Positions 7,157 to 14,055 of a stretch of DNA of 16,879 nt are shown here, piece after piece. Source of the stretch: Suilimivivens sp963638365. Its GTDB lineage: Bacteria > Bacillota > Clostridia > Lachnospirales > Lachnospiraceae. The position numbers and the translations under genes were made by a program. The notes below the pieces were generated by a model. The model had not been told where the DNA came from, did not search any database, and saw only the letters and a list, made by a program, of their open reading frames with translations. Positions within the stretch are counted from its first letter, which is position 1; each line of letters opens with the position of its first letter. Location: positions 1 through 16,879 of the forward strand of contig CAVHRK010000046.1 in assembly GCA_963638365.1 (NCBI GenBank), read 5' to 3'.

Positions 7157-8018
7157 TGGACATACGAAGCTGTGCGGACTCATTGGAAATCCGGTCGCAC
7201 ATACGTTATCACCGCTGATTCACAATACCCTTGCAGAGCTGACCGGGATTTCGCTGGTCTATGGTTCGTTTCTTGTGGATCAGGGAAAGTTAGCCGAGGC
7301 GGTGCCGGGGGCGTTTGCCTTACATATTCATGGAATGAATGTAACCGTTCCCTATAAGAGTGATGTGATACCGCTTCTTTCAGAGATTGATGAACTGGCA
7401 GAGAAGATCGGTGCAGTGAATACGCTGGTGCGCACGGAGGATGGATTTAAGGGCTATAATACGGACATGCCGGGGCTTTACCGCGCCATGTGCAGTGACG
7501 GTATGGAGATTGCAAATCGTGAGGTCCTGATTTTGGGAGCCGGAGGTGCGGCGCGGGCGGTTGCCTTTTTATGCGCTTCGAAGGGAGCTTCCCATGTGTA
7601 TCTGTTAAACCGCACGGTTTCCAAGGCAGAGGCTATTGCACAGGAGATTGCAGAGAAGACCGGGTACACGCATATGACGGCAATGGAGCTTTCGGGCTAT
7701 CAGATGTTGCCGGGGAAGGATTATCTGGTGATCCAGTCCACAAGCGTAGGTTTAGCGCCCCATGACCATGAGGCAGTCATCGAAGATCCTGCCTTTTATG
7801 AGAAAATTTCGAAAGGCTATGATCTCGTATACCGGCCGGCCGATACCCGTTTCATGCAGCTTGTGAGGGAGCATGGCGGAGAGGCCTATAATGGACTTAA
7901 AATGCTTCTTTATCAGGGAATTATTGCGTTTGAATTATGGAATCAGGTGGAGATCACAGAAGAGCAGGCAGCCATCGTCTATGAGAAGCTTAAGGAGGCA
8001 TGCTATGGCGAAGAATAA
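7146..8018 (+). CDS. aroE: Shikimate dehydrogenase (NADP+)
   Basis: Reduces 3-dehydroshikimate to shikimate with NADPH. 290 residues from the ATG at 7146, fixed by AGGAGGA (7134-7140); the frame is open upstream but only inside yqeG. Shikimate-binding HTLSP (19-23), catalytic NVTVPYK with K71, GAVNT (89-93), GYNTD with D107, dinucleotide loop GAGGAARA (131-138), NADP-preferring NRT (155-157), and the closing GLKMLLYQG (250-258). The residues after the second fold read STSVGL instead of the common ATSVGM, a mild variant. Overlaps yqeG by 11 bases and aroK by 14 bases: a tightly coupled cluster. Confidence 0.95.
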   Translation: MQIDGHTKLCGLIGNPVAHTLSPLIHNTLAELTGISLVYGSFLVDQGKLAEAVPGAFALHIHGMNVTVPYKSDVIPLLSEIDELAEKIGAVNTLVRTEDGFKGYNTDMPGLYRAMCSDGMEIANREVLILGAGGAARAVAFLCASKGASHVYLLNRTVSKAEAIAQEIAEKTGYTHMTAMELSGYQMLPGKDYLVIQSTSVGLAPHDHEAVIEDPAFYEKISKGYDLVYRPADTRFMQLVREHGGEAYNGLKMLLYQGIIAFELWNQVEITEEQAAIVYEKLKEACYGEE

Positions 8019-8607
8019 GGTGATTCTTACCGGATTTATGGGATGCGGAAAGAGCACCATCGGAAGAATTCTGGCAGAAAAGCGTGGACAGGAGCTTTTG
8101 GATACCGACCATTATATTGAACAGAAGCAGGGAAGGAGCATATCCGATATTTTTGCCACACAGGGCGAAGAGGCGTTCCGGGATATGGAAACGGAAGCCT
8201 TGCGTGAACTGATCGAAAATCAGCAAGCCATGGTCATTGCACTGGGAGGAGGACTTCCGATCGGTGGGAATCTTTATGGAGAAGAAGCGGTGCGGCAGCG
8301 TGCCCTTCTGCGTGGGGAACGGAACCGGGAGCTGTTAGCGGAATTAGGATATGTGTTTTATCTGAAAATCACGCCCGCAGAGGTTTACCGGCGATTAAAG
8401 GGGGATACGACAAGACCCCTCTTACAGACAGAGGATCCTTACGCAAGGATTACGGAGCTTTTGCAGCAGCGTGATGCGTGGTATGAAAAATGCGCGGATG
8501 AAATTATCACCGTTGAGGGTAAGAACAAATGGCTCATTGCGGATGAAATTATCTGTAAGATGGCGCAGATACAGGAAAGACAGGGCAGGACAGGAGGAAA
8601 AATATGA
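8005..8607 (+). CDS. aroK: Shikimate kinase
   Basis: Phosphorylates shikimate with ATP. 200 residues from the ATG at 8005, preceded by AAGGAGG (7992-7998) inside the end of aroE. Walker A GFMGCGKST (10-18), substrate-binding DTD with D35, R59 in FRD, GGG (81-83), lid RLKGDTTRPLL (130-140). Between GGG and the VFYL strand (117-120) there are about 33 residues where most shikimate kinases have around 18; the extra part (roughly 90-106, rich in Arg and Glu) looks like an inserted helix. The C-terminal 15 residues are also an extension. Its stop overlaps the aroQ start by 4 bases (ATGA). Confidence 0.94.
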   Translation: MAKNKVILTGFMGCGKSTIGRILAEKRGQELLDTDHYIEQKQGRSISDIFATQGEEAFRDMETEALRELIENQQAMVIALGGGLPIGGNLYGEEAVRQRALLRGERNRELLAELGYVFYLKITPAEVYRRLKGDTTRPLLQTEDPYARITELLQQRDAWYEKCADEIITVEGKNKWLIADEIICKMAQIQERQGRTGGKI

Positions 8608-9044
8608 AAATTTTAGTGATCAACGGACCCAACTTAAATTTCCTTGGAATTCGGGAAAAAGGAGTTTACGGAACGCAGAATTATGACGATCTTTTGCAGA
8701 TGATTTCCGATAAGGCAAAGGAGCTTGATGTTTCGGCTGAGGTATTCCAGAGTAATCATGAGGGAGCCATCATCGACCGGATCCAGGATGCATACTTTGA
8801 CGGAACAGAGGGCATTGTGATCAATCCGGGTGCGTTTACCCATTACAGCTATGCGATCCGGGATGCACTTGCCAGTGTCACCATGCCGAAGATCGAGATT
8901 CATATTTCGGATATTACACAACGTGAGGAATTCCGCAAAATCTCTGTAACGGCACCGGTCTGCAACGAACAGATTTACGGACACGGACTTGCAGGATACC
9001 TCGAAGCAATGGAAAAAGTTGCGAATCTGATAAGAAAGGGTTGA
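8604..9044 (+). CDS. aroQ: 3-dehydroquinate dehydratase, type II
   Basis: Converts 3-dehydroquinate to 3-dehydroshikimate, the substrate of AroE. 146 residues, typical of the dodecameric type II enzyme. NGPNLNFLGIR (7-17), catalytic Y22, QSNHEG (49-54), INPGAFTHYSYAIRDAL (73-89), EIHISD (98-103) with the catalytic H100, REEFR (107-111), GHG with GY (126-132). ATGA overlap with aroK and a GGAGG site (8592-8596) indicate coupled translation. Together with aroE and aroK it covers three steps of the pathway; the remaining shikimate genes are not in the window. Confidence 0.96.
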   Translation: MKILVINGPNLNFLGIREKGVYGTQNYDDLLQMISDKAKELDVSAEVFQSNHEGAIIDRIQDAYFDGTEGIVINPGAFTHYSYAIRDALASVTMPKIEIHISDITQREEFRKISVTAPVCNEQIYGHGLAGYLEAMEKVANLIRKG

Positions 9045-9111
9045 AAAATCTTCTTTTTTATATTAAACTGTAAAAGAATTATAACGTGAATTTATTAGGA
9101 GGAATATTTTT

Positions 9112-9669
9112 ATGATTTCTGCAGGTGATTTCAGAAATGGTATTACGATTGAGCTGGATAATAACGTTTACCAGATTATCGAGTTTCAGCATGTTAAACC
9201 TGGTAAAGGCGCAGCTTTTGTCAGAACCAAGCTGAAAAACATCAAGAGTGGCGGCGTAGTGGAGAAGACATTCAGACCTACTGAAAAGTGTCCACAGGCA
9301 CGTATTGATAGAAAAGATATGCAGTATTTATACTCCGATGGAGATCTGTATAACTTTATGGATGTTGAAACATATGATCAGATTGCATTAAATGCTGAGA
9401 CCGTAGGTGACGCATTAAAGTTCGTGAAAGAGAACGAAATGGTTAAGGTTTGTTCCCATAACGGCAGTGTATTTGCAATTGAGCCCCCTCTGTTTGTAGA
9501 ACTTCAGATTACAGATACAGAGCCCGGATTCAAGGGCGATACCGCTACAGGTGCAACCAAACCGGCTACTGTTGAAACAGGAGCAGTTGTTAACGTACCT
9601 CTCTTTGTTGATATGAACGATGTAATCAAGATTGATACTAGAACCGGAGAATATCTTTCCAGAGTATAA
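9112..9669 (+). CDS. efp: Translation elongation factor P
   Basis: 185 residues, full length. Helps the ribosome through polyproline stretches. N-terminal KOW-like domain with the loop KPGKGAAF, whose tip lysine (K32) is the site modified after translation in the family; then two OB-fold domains. The EPPLFVELQIT stretch and the family signature region TEPGFKGDTATGATKPATVE are present. AGGAGGA (9097-9103) precedes the ATG. It lies 67 bases after aroQ with no terminator between, so it may be read from the aro operon; no strong separate promoter is visible. Its codon choice (AGA for Arg, few CGG) is more biased than in the aro genes, as expected for high expression. Confidence 0.97.
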   Translation: MISAGDFRNGITIELDNNVYQIIEFQHVKPGKGAAFVRTKLKNIKSGGVVEKTFRPTEKCPQARIDRKDMQYLYSDGDLYNFMDVETYDQIALNAETVGDALKFVKENEMVKVCSHNGSVFAIEPPLFVELQITDTEPGFKGDTATGATKPATVETGAVVNVPLFVDMNDVIKIDTRTGEYLSRV

Positions 9670-9702
9670 TCGTGTGTTTTTATATTTATCAAAGGACAAG
9701 CC

Positions 9703-9734
9703 AGAGACAATGATGAATTTCATTGTCTCTTTTT
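9703..9734 (+). terminator. Rho-independent terminator after efp
   Basis: Perfect 11-bp stem (AGAGACAATGA 9703-9713 with TCATTGTCTCT 9720-9730), 6-base loop, then TTTT. Ends the yqeG-aro-efp transcript. Confidence 0.93.
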
Positions 9735-9767
9735 GATATGCATCAAAGGGGTTTCCACGTCTGCCGG

Positions 9768-9844
9768 AAAATCTATTTTACAAAAATTAATCTAAGAAAA
9801 ATCTATTTTAGGGAAATCTATTTTAATCGAAAGGAAATCTATCT
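9768..9844 (+). repeat. Array of AAATCTATTTT repeats ahead of the DUF5688-like gene
   Basis: The 11-mer AAATCTATTTT occurs at 9769-9779, 9799-9809 and 9814-9824, and a partial copy (AAATCTATCT, 9835-9844) abuts the ATG. The last copy contains part of the ribosome binding site (AAGGAAA, 9831-9837). Start-to-start distances are 30, 15 and 21 bases. One more exact copy lies far downstream at 12484-12494, ahead of the Gfo/Idh gene. Could be a regulatory motif or copies of the translation-start region made by slippage. Confidence 0.55.
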
Positions 9845-10819
9845 ATGAATATCACATCATTTACCAGTCAGGTTGTTTGTCTCCTTCAGGAACAGTTAGG
9901 GGACGGATATCATGTTTTTCCGCGTAAGGTAACAAAGAATAACGGGGTCACTCTTACCGGAATTGTCGCAAGGAGAGAAAATATTAATTCATTTCCTACC
10001 ATATATATTGATGATTATTATCGTGAAGACATCAAAGAGGAGGAGGTACAGGGGATTGCGCTGAAAATGGCGGACCGGCTTCGGCTGGCTGATTTGAAAC
10101 GGCCGGTAGATTTAAGCGGCTTTGTTGACTTTGAAAAAGCAAAAACGAGGCTTTCCTTTAAACTGATCAATACCGAAAAGAACAAAGAACTGCTGGCAGA
10201 TATTCCAAACCGTCCCTTCTTTAACCTGTCTATTGTATATTTTTATCTGATCGAAAAGGCTCCTTTTGAGGGAAAGGCAACAGTACTTATCCGGAAGGGG
10301 CACATGGATACCTGGAATATAACAGAGGTGGAACTGTATAAGGCAGCCTGTATGAATGCACCGCAGATGCTTCCGTCCAGAATTGAAAATATGAATGAAG
10401 CTCTTGGTGGAATATTTCCACCGGAACTGTTCGAGGACCTGATTCCCATGTATGTACTTACTAACAGTGAAAAGTTGTTTGGAGCATCCTGCATTCTGTA
10501 TCGTGATGAGTTGAAATCATTTGCAGTAAAAATGGATAGCGACTTATTCNNNNNNNNNNNNNNNNNNNNNNNNNNNNNNNNNNNNNNNNNNNNNNNNNNN
10601 NNNNNNNNNNNNNNNNNNNNNNNNNNCTTATTCATACTTCCAAGCTCTGTGCATGAAATGATTCTGATTCCGAAAAGGCCGGATCTGAATCAGAGTGCCT
10701 TTCTGGATATCGTTGCAGAGATTAATCACAGTCAGGTTCCGGAAGAAGATGTATTGGCAGATTCTGTATTTTTTTATAATAAAAAGGAAGATGCACTTTA
10801 TTTACTAGACAATCGCTGA
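9845..10819 (+). CDS. DUF5688-like protein, interrupted by an assembly gap
   Basis: Cytoplasmic protein with no signal peptide or membrane span. The N-terminal stretch KNNGVTLTGIVARR (31-44) followed by PTIYIDDYY (51-59), and the C-terminal ILPSSVHE then QVPEEDVLADSVFFYN, match what I know of the DUF5688 family of Lachnospiraceae, whose function is unknown. Start after AAGGAAA (9831-9837). The reading frame is the same on both sides of the 77 N. If the gap is really empty (see the gap entry) the protein is 296 residues rather than 324. No operon partner; preceded by the efp terminator and followed by the tRNA gene. Confidence 0.8.
   Translation: MNITSFTSQVVCLLQEQLGDGYHVFPRKVTKNNGVTLTGIVARRENINSFPTIYIDDYYREDIKEEEVQGIALKMADRLRLADLKRPVDLSGFVDFEKAKTRLSFKLINTEKNKELLADIPNRPFFNLSIVYFYLIEKAPFEGKATVLIRKGHMDTWNITEVELYKAACMNAPQMLPSRIENMNEALGGIFPPELFEDLIPMYVLTNSEKLFGASCILYRDELKSFAVKMDSDLFXXXXXXXXXXXXXXXXXXXXXXXXXXLFILPSSVHEMILIPKRPDLNQSAFLDIVAEINHSQVPEEDVLADSVFFYNKKEDALYLLDNR
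10550..10626. other. Run of 77 N, probably a false gap
   Basis: The seven bases before the gap (CTTATTC, 10543-10549) are the same as the seven after it (10627-10633). Joining the two copies keeps the frame (84 bases, 28 codons removed) and gives the continuous protein stretch SDLFILPSS, which is how this family normally reads at that point. The two contigs therefore probably overlap and no sequence is missing. Confidence 0.7.
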
Positions 10820-10829
10820 GACTTATGAT
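10801..10829 (+). promoter_or_regulatory. Candidate promoter of the tRNA-Arg transcript
   Basis: TTTACT (10801-10806), 17 bases, TATGAT (10824-10829). It overlaps the end of the DUF5688-like gene. The predicted start near 10836 falls at the left arm of the inverted repeat that encloses the tRNA. A weaker alternative is TTGTAA (10856-10861) and TATGGA (10879-10884), also 17 apart. Confidence 0.35.
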
Positions 10830-10830
10830 A

Positions 10831-11003
10831 ATATATTCAAAGTGATGTAACAATTTTGTAATAATCGTAGCTGTGAAGTATGGAACAGCTGCCAATAATC
10901 TAACACGTATGCACCCGTAGTCTAACGGATAGAACGAAGGCCTCCGACGCCTTTAATGCAGGTTCGATTCCTGTCGGGTGCATTTACATCACTTTGGGTA
11001 TAT
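10831..11003. repeat. 20-bp inverted repeat enclosing the tRNA-Arg gene
   Basis: The left arm 10831-10850 and right arm 10984-11003 are complementary over 20 positions: 13 perfect Watson-Crick pairs next to the tRNA (CAAAGTGATGTAA with TTACATCACTTTG), then two G-U pairs, then five more pairs. The right arm starts two bases after the tRNA end. There is no T-run after it, so it is not a normal terminator. In a precursor RNA this would form a long helix holding the tRNA in its loop. Confidence 0.75.
10911..10982 (+). tRNA. tRNA-Arg (anticodon CCG)
   Basis: Perfect 7-bp acceptor stem (GCACCCG 10911-10917 with CGGGTGC 10975-10981), discriminator A at 10982, anticodon stem AAGGC/GCCTT with loop CTCCGAC (10942-10948) and anticodon CCG at 10944-10946, variable loop of 4, T arm GCAGG-TTCGATT-CCTGT. 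The D stem is imperfect (GTCT with GAAC, one C-A mismatch and one G-T pair). CCA is not encoded. Decodes the CGG codon, which is used often in the aro genes. Confidence 0.95.
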
Positions 11004-11029
11004 GTGTAGTAGTTAAAAGGATGGTAATT

Positions 11030-12349
11030 ATGAATCAAAACAATCAGAGCAGACTTGAGGGGGTCAAGGATAAGCTTCTGACGGGTAAGGATTGGATTTT
11101 GGATCATCGCAAGGTTGTAATGCCTGCAATCCTTATTGCATGTGTTTTAATAACGGTGTTTGTTGCAGTTAATGCAAATCAGAGAGATAAACTCGAAAAA
11201 GAAGCAGAAGCTGCCGCACTGGCTGCCGCTGAACAGCAGACAGAAGAGGAAGTTCAGGAAATGCCGGTATATGATCTGGAAGAGAACGCTTATCCGGAAG
11301 TAAATAATATCGTAAGAGCTTATTACGATGCGCAGGCATCAGGAGATATGGGGACCATTTCAGGTCTTAATACCTATCTGAATGACATTCAGAAGATTAA
11401 AGTCGAAGAATTAAGTAAGTATATTGAATCCTACCCGCAGCTGGATGTTTACACCAAGCCGGGACTTACGGACAATACCTATGTAGCTTATGTGTGTTCC
11501 GAAGTGAAGTTTTATGATCTGGATACCACGATTCCGGGAATGCAGACATACTACATCGGACAGGATGAGAACGGAAACTATTACATCAATAACGGCACGT
11601 ATGATGATACTGTAAGCAACTATATCAAAGAAGTTACGTTGCAGGATGATGTGGTAGATCTGAATAACAAGGTTGTAGTGGCCTATAATGATCTGTTGGC
11701 AGAGGATGAGAATTTAAGTGAATTCCTTGCTTATATGAAGGAAAAGATCAATGAAGATGTTGGGGAAATTCTGGCACAGGCAGACCAGCCTGAGCAGACC
11801 GAAGAAGAGACCGAACAGACAACGGAAGAGACTGCCGAAGAAGCCACTCCGGTAACTCTCAAGGCACGTGCAACAGATGTCGTAAATATCCGTGTTTCGG
11901 ACAGTGAACAGGCGGATAAACTTGGCAAAGCCCAGGTGGATCAGGAGTTTACTGTTTTAGAGCAGAAGGAGAACGGCTGGAGTAAGATTGAATATGAAGG
12001 AAAAGACGCTTATATTAAGAGCGATTATCTGGAAGTGATTTCCGAAGAACCGGCTGCCGATACACAGGAAGCTAACGCAGATAGTACAGATCATACACAG
12101 GATACTGCGGCAGATACTTCCACCAACACAACGAGTACAGGCACGGCATCTACGGGCAAGGCGCCTGGAGATAAGGTCAAAGCGAAAGAATCGGTTCGTA
12201 TCCGTAAGAGTGCAAGTACAGATTCCGATGTTTTGGGAACTGCTTATGCCGGAGATACCTTTGAACTTGTCATGGAACAGGCGGATGGCTGGTCCAAGGT
12301 CAAATATAAAGGCAATAATGCCTTTATTAAGACAGAATATCTTGAGTAA
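11030..12349 (+). CDS. Membrane-anchored protein with two C-terminal SH3 domains
   Basis: 439 residues from the ATG at 11030, chosen because AAAAGGATGG (11015-11024) precedes it. A basic cytoplasmic end, one membrane span (about 29-48), a helical Ala/Glu-rich stalk (52-76), an uncharacterised globular region (about 80-250), an acidic Thr/Glu linker (253-273), a first bacterial SH3 domain (about 275-336; ARATDVVNIRVSDS, ENGWSKIEYEGKDAYIKSDYLE), a Ser/Thr-rich linker (338-379), and a second SH3 domain (about 380-439; KAKESVRIRKSAST, ADGWSKVKYKGNNAFIKTEYLE). Such SH3 domains usually bind cell-wall peptides, so the outside part probably contacts peptidoglycan. It starts 47 bases after the tRNA with no terminator between, so it may share a transcript with it. 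Exact function unknown. Confidence 0.85.
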   Translation: MNQNNQSRLEGVKDKLLTGKDWILDHRKVVMPAILIACVLITVFVAVNANQRDKLEKEAEAAALAAAEQQTEEEVQEMPVYDLEENAYPEVNNIVRAYYDAQASGDMGTISGLNTYLNDIQKIKVEELSKYIESYPQLDVYTKPGLTDNTYVAYVCSEVKFYDLDTTIPGMQTYYIGQDENGNYYINNGTYDDTVSNYIKEVTLQDDVVDLNNKVVVAYNDLLAEDENLSEFLAYMKEKINEDVGEILAQADQPEQTEEETEQTTEETAEEATPVTLKARATDVVNIRVSDSEQADKLGKAQVDQEFTVLEQKENGWSKIEYEGKDAYIKSDYLEVISEEPAADTQEANADSTDHTQDTAADTSTNTTSTGTASTGKAPGDKVKAKESVRIRKSASTDSDVLGTAYAGDTFELVMEQADGWSKVKYKGNNAFIKTEYLE

Positions 12350-12366
12350 TCCATCGACGATACAAA

Positions 12367-12396
12367 CCTGATCAGATGAATGCATCCATGATCAGG
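12367..12396. other. Strong hairpin after the SH3 gene, without a T-run
   Basis: CCTGATCA (12367-12374) pairs with TGATCAGG (12389-12396). Inside it GATG (12375-12378) pairs with CATC (12383-12386) around an AATG loop, leaving a 2-base bulge. This gives 12 bp in total. It lies between the stop codon and the real terminator, so it may protect the 3' end of the mRNA. Confidence 0.5.
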
Positions 12397-12418
12397 AATG
12401 AATAGCAATAAGAACAGA

Positions 12419-12458
12419 CAGTCTTTACTGATTGATATTAGTAAGGATTGTTTTTTTT
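12419..12458 (+). terminator. Rho-independent terminator of the SH3 gene
   Basis: 11-bp stem with two G-U pairs (12419-12429 with 12440-12450), 10-base loop, followed by eight T (12451-12458). Confidence 0.85.
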
Positions 12459-12477
12459 GCAGAAGATCTGGTAAAAT
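12448..12477 (+). promoter_or_regulatory. Candidate promoter of the Gfo/Idh/MocA gene
   Basis: TTGTTT (12448-12453), 18 bases, TAAAAT (12472-12477). As with the importer operon, the -35 overlaps the end of the preceding terminator. The leader that follows (about 12484-12591) contains an AAATCTATTTT copy (12484-12494) and a 7-bp inverted repeat, CGGTTAT (12537-12543) with ATAACCG (12565-12571), ending just before the ribosome binding site. Confidence 0.4.
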
Positions 12478-12591
12478 GTAGACAAATCTATTTTTCAGAG
12501 TCGTGAGTAAGAATCGGATTAAAACAATAGAAGTAACGGTTATTATGAATATCGTGTAGACAGGATAACCGGCTGCAAAGGAGGAACAGAG

Positions 12592-13845
12592 ATGTTTGGA
12601 AATTTTAATGTTGGAATTATGGGAAGTGGTAATATTGCAGGTATTATGGCAGGGACGATAAATAAGATGAAGAATGTCCGGGTTTATGCGGTGGCATCCA
12701 GACAACAGGTTCATGCCGATGTTTTTGCCGGAAAGTATGGCTGCAAGAAGGCTTATGGATCCTATGCTGATCTGGTGGCAGATAAAAAGGTGGATCTTAT
12801 TTATGTGGCAACCCCTCATTCCGAACATTATGAGAACGTGAAGATGTGTCTGGAAGCAGGAAAGCCGGTTCTGTGTGAAAAGGCATTTACCCTGAATGCA
12901 GCACAGGCAGAGGAACTGGTGCGTATTGCAGCAGAACATAAGGTATTCCTTGCAGAGGCGATGTGGACAAGATATATGCCGATGCTGACAACAATCCGTG
13001 AAGTGATTGGAAGCGGTATCATCGGTGAGCCGAAGACTTTAACGGCTAATCTGGGATATGTGATCAGCAGTAAGGAGCGTTTAACGAACCTGGCACTGGG
13101 AGGCGGCGCGCTTCTGGATGTCGGTGTTTATACCATTAATTTTGCATTGATGATTTTTGGACATAATATCAGTAAGATTGCATCCTGCTGTACCTTTACA
13201 GAGACCGGAGTGGACGAGCAGAATGCAATCTGTCTGCAATACTATGATGGCAAGGTAGCGAACTTAAACAGCTCTATGGTGTCTTTAAGTGACCGTCAGG
13301 GCATTATTTATGGAACGAAGGGCTTTGCTGTTGTTGAAAATATCAATAATTTTGAAAGCATTGCAGTATATGACCGTCAGTATAAGAAAGTAGCATCCTA
13401 TAAATGTCCGAAGCAGATTTCGGGTTATGAATATGAAGTAGAGGCCTGTGTTGAGGCAATTAAGTGTGGCCAGATCGAATGTTCACAGATGCCGCACAGC
13501 GAAACGCTCCGTGTGATGCGGATCATGGATGAAATCCGCTCCCAGTGGGGCATGAAGTATCCATGCGAAGCACAGGAAGAGGAAGGAAAGCAATTAGCTG
13601 AATTGGATGGTCAGGTGCAGGTGGTGGAAAACGCAGAAAACACAGTGGCTGCAGAAAGCGTAGAGGTTACAGCAACGGAAGGAAGCACGGTGGCAGCAGA
13701 AACCACGGGGACTGCAGAAACCACAGAAGTTATGGGAACTGGTGAGGTTACAGGAACAGCAGAAAGCACAGAGGTTGCAGCAACGGAAGGAAGCAGCGAA
13801 GTTTCAAAAACCGCAGAAGATGCGGAAACCACAGAGACACTGTAA
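12592..13845 (+). CDS. Gfo/Idh/MocA family oxidoreductase with a repetitive C-terminal tail
   Basis: NAD(P)-dependent dehydrogenase of sugars or related alcohols; exact substrate unknown. N-terminal Rossmann fold with VGIMGSGNIAG (7-17), YVATPHSEHY (71-80), CEKAFTLN (95-102; K97 is the family catalytic lysine, with Ala in place of the usual Pro), then EAMWTRYMP (122-130) and GGGALLDVGVYTI (170-182). EAMWTRYMP and GGGALLDVGVY are closest to the dimeric dihydrodiol dehydrogenase-like branch. The enzyme domain ends near residue 325, the normal family length. About 90 further residues (327-417) are Glu/Thr/Ala/Val-rich and internally repetitive, with no cysteine beyond the domain edge and no membrane anchor. 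AAAGGAGGA (12577-12585) fixes the start. Confidence 0.88.
   Translation: MFGNFNVGIMGSGNIAGIMAGTINKMKNVRVYAVASRQQVHADVFAGKYGCKKAYGSYADLVADKKVDLIYVATPHSEHYENVKMCLEAGKPVLCEKAFTLNAAQAEELVRIAAEHKVFLAEAMWTRYMPMLTTIREVIGSGIIGEPKTLTANLGYVISSKERLTNLALGGGALLDVGVYTINFALMIFGHNISKIASCCTFTETGVDEQNAICLQYYDGKVANLNSSMVSLSDRQGIIYGTKGFAVVENINNFESIAVYDRQYKKVASYKCPKQISGYEYEVEACVEAIKCGQIECSQMPHSETLRVMRIMDEIRSQWGMKYPCEAQEEEGKQLAELDGQVQVVENAENTVAAESVEVTATEGSTVAAETTGTAETTEVMGTGEVTGTAESTEVAATEGSSEVSKTAEDAETTETL
13651..13798 (+). repeat. Imperfect coding repeats in the Gfo/Idh tail
   Basis: A block of about 40 bases at 13651-13690 recurs at 13759-13798, 108 bases (36 codons) later, nearly identical. It encodes AESVEVTATEGS (residues 354-365) and AESTEVAATEGS (390-401). 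Shorter versions (AETTGTAETTEV) lie between. A related fragment, CAGAAAGCACAGA, occurs again after the stop codon at 13890-13902. Confidence 0.75.
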
Positions 13846-13938
13846 AAGCGAAAAAAGTCCAAAAGAGAAAGGGGCAAAGCAGGAAATCTCAGAAAGCACA
13901 GAAATCACAGGTATAATATAGGAATGAATGGAAATGAT

Positions 13939-13988
13939 ACAGAGTAAATGAATCTGCATACACAGAATTTGTTTACTCTGTTTCTTTG
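13939..13988 (+). terminator. Terminator after the Gfo/Idh gene
   Basis: Perfect 10-bp stem ACAGAGTAAA (13939-13948) with TTTACTCTGT (13972-13981), 23-base loop with some inner pairing, followed by a T-rich stretch (TTTCTTTGTT). TTTACT of the 3' arm (13972-13977) and TATGGA (13994-13999) are 16 apart and could be a weak promoter for the next gene. The 13846-13938 stretch before it holds only the out-of-frame continuation of the tail repeats. Confidence 0.75.
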
Positions 13989-14055
13989 TTACTTATGGAT
14001 ATCAGTGCCGGATGCACTAATCCAATAGATTTAGACAGAAAGGGGTTTTAAGAAA

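Noticed and set aside
9041..9085. Separate promoter for efp
   Set aside because: TTGAAA (9041) and TATTAA (9061) are only 14 apart, and TATAAC (9080) has no good -35; read-through from the aro genes is simpler.
13611..13877. 88-residue Val/Ser/Ala-rich open frame on the - strand
   Set aside because: It is the antisense shadow of the repetitive tail of the Gfo/Idh gene; no ribosome binding site.
13889..13917. Promoter with TATAAT at 13912-13917
   Set aside because: No acceptable -35 at the right distance, and the terminator at 13939-13988 would end the transcript at once.
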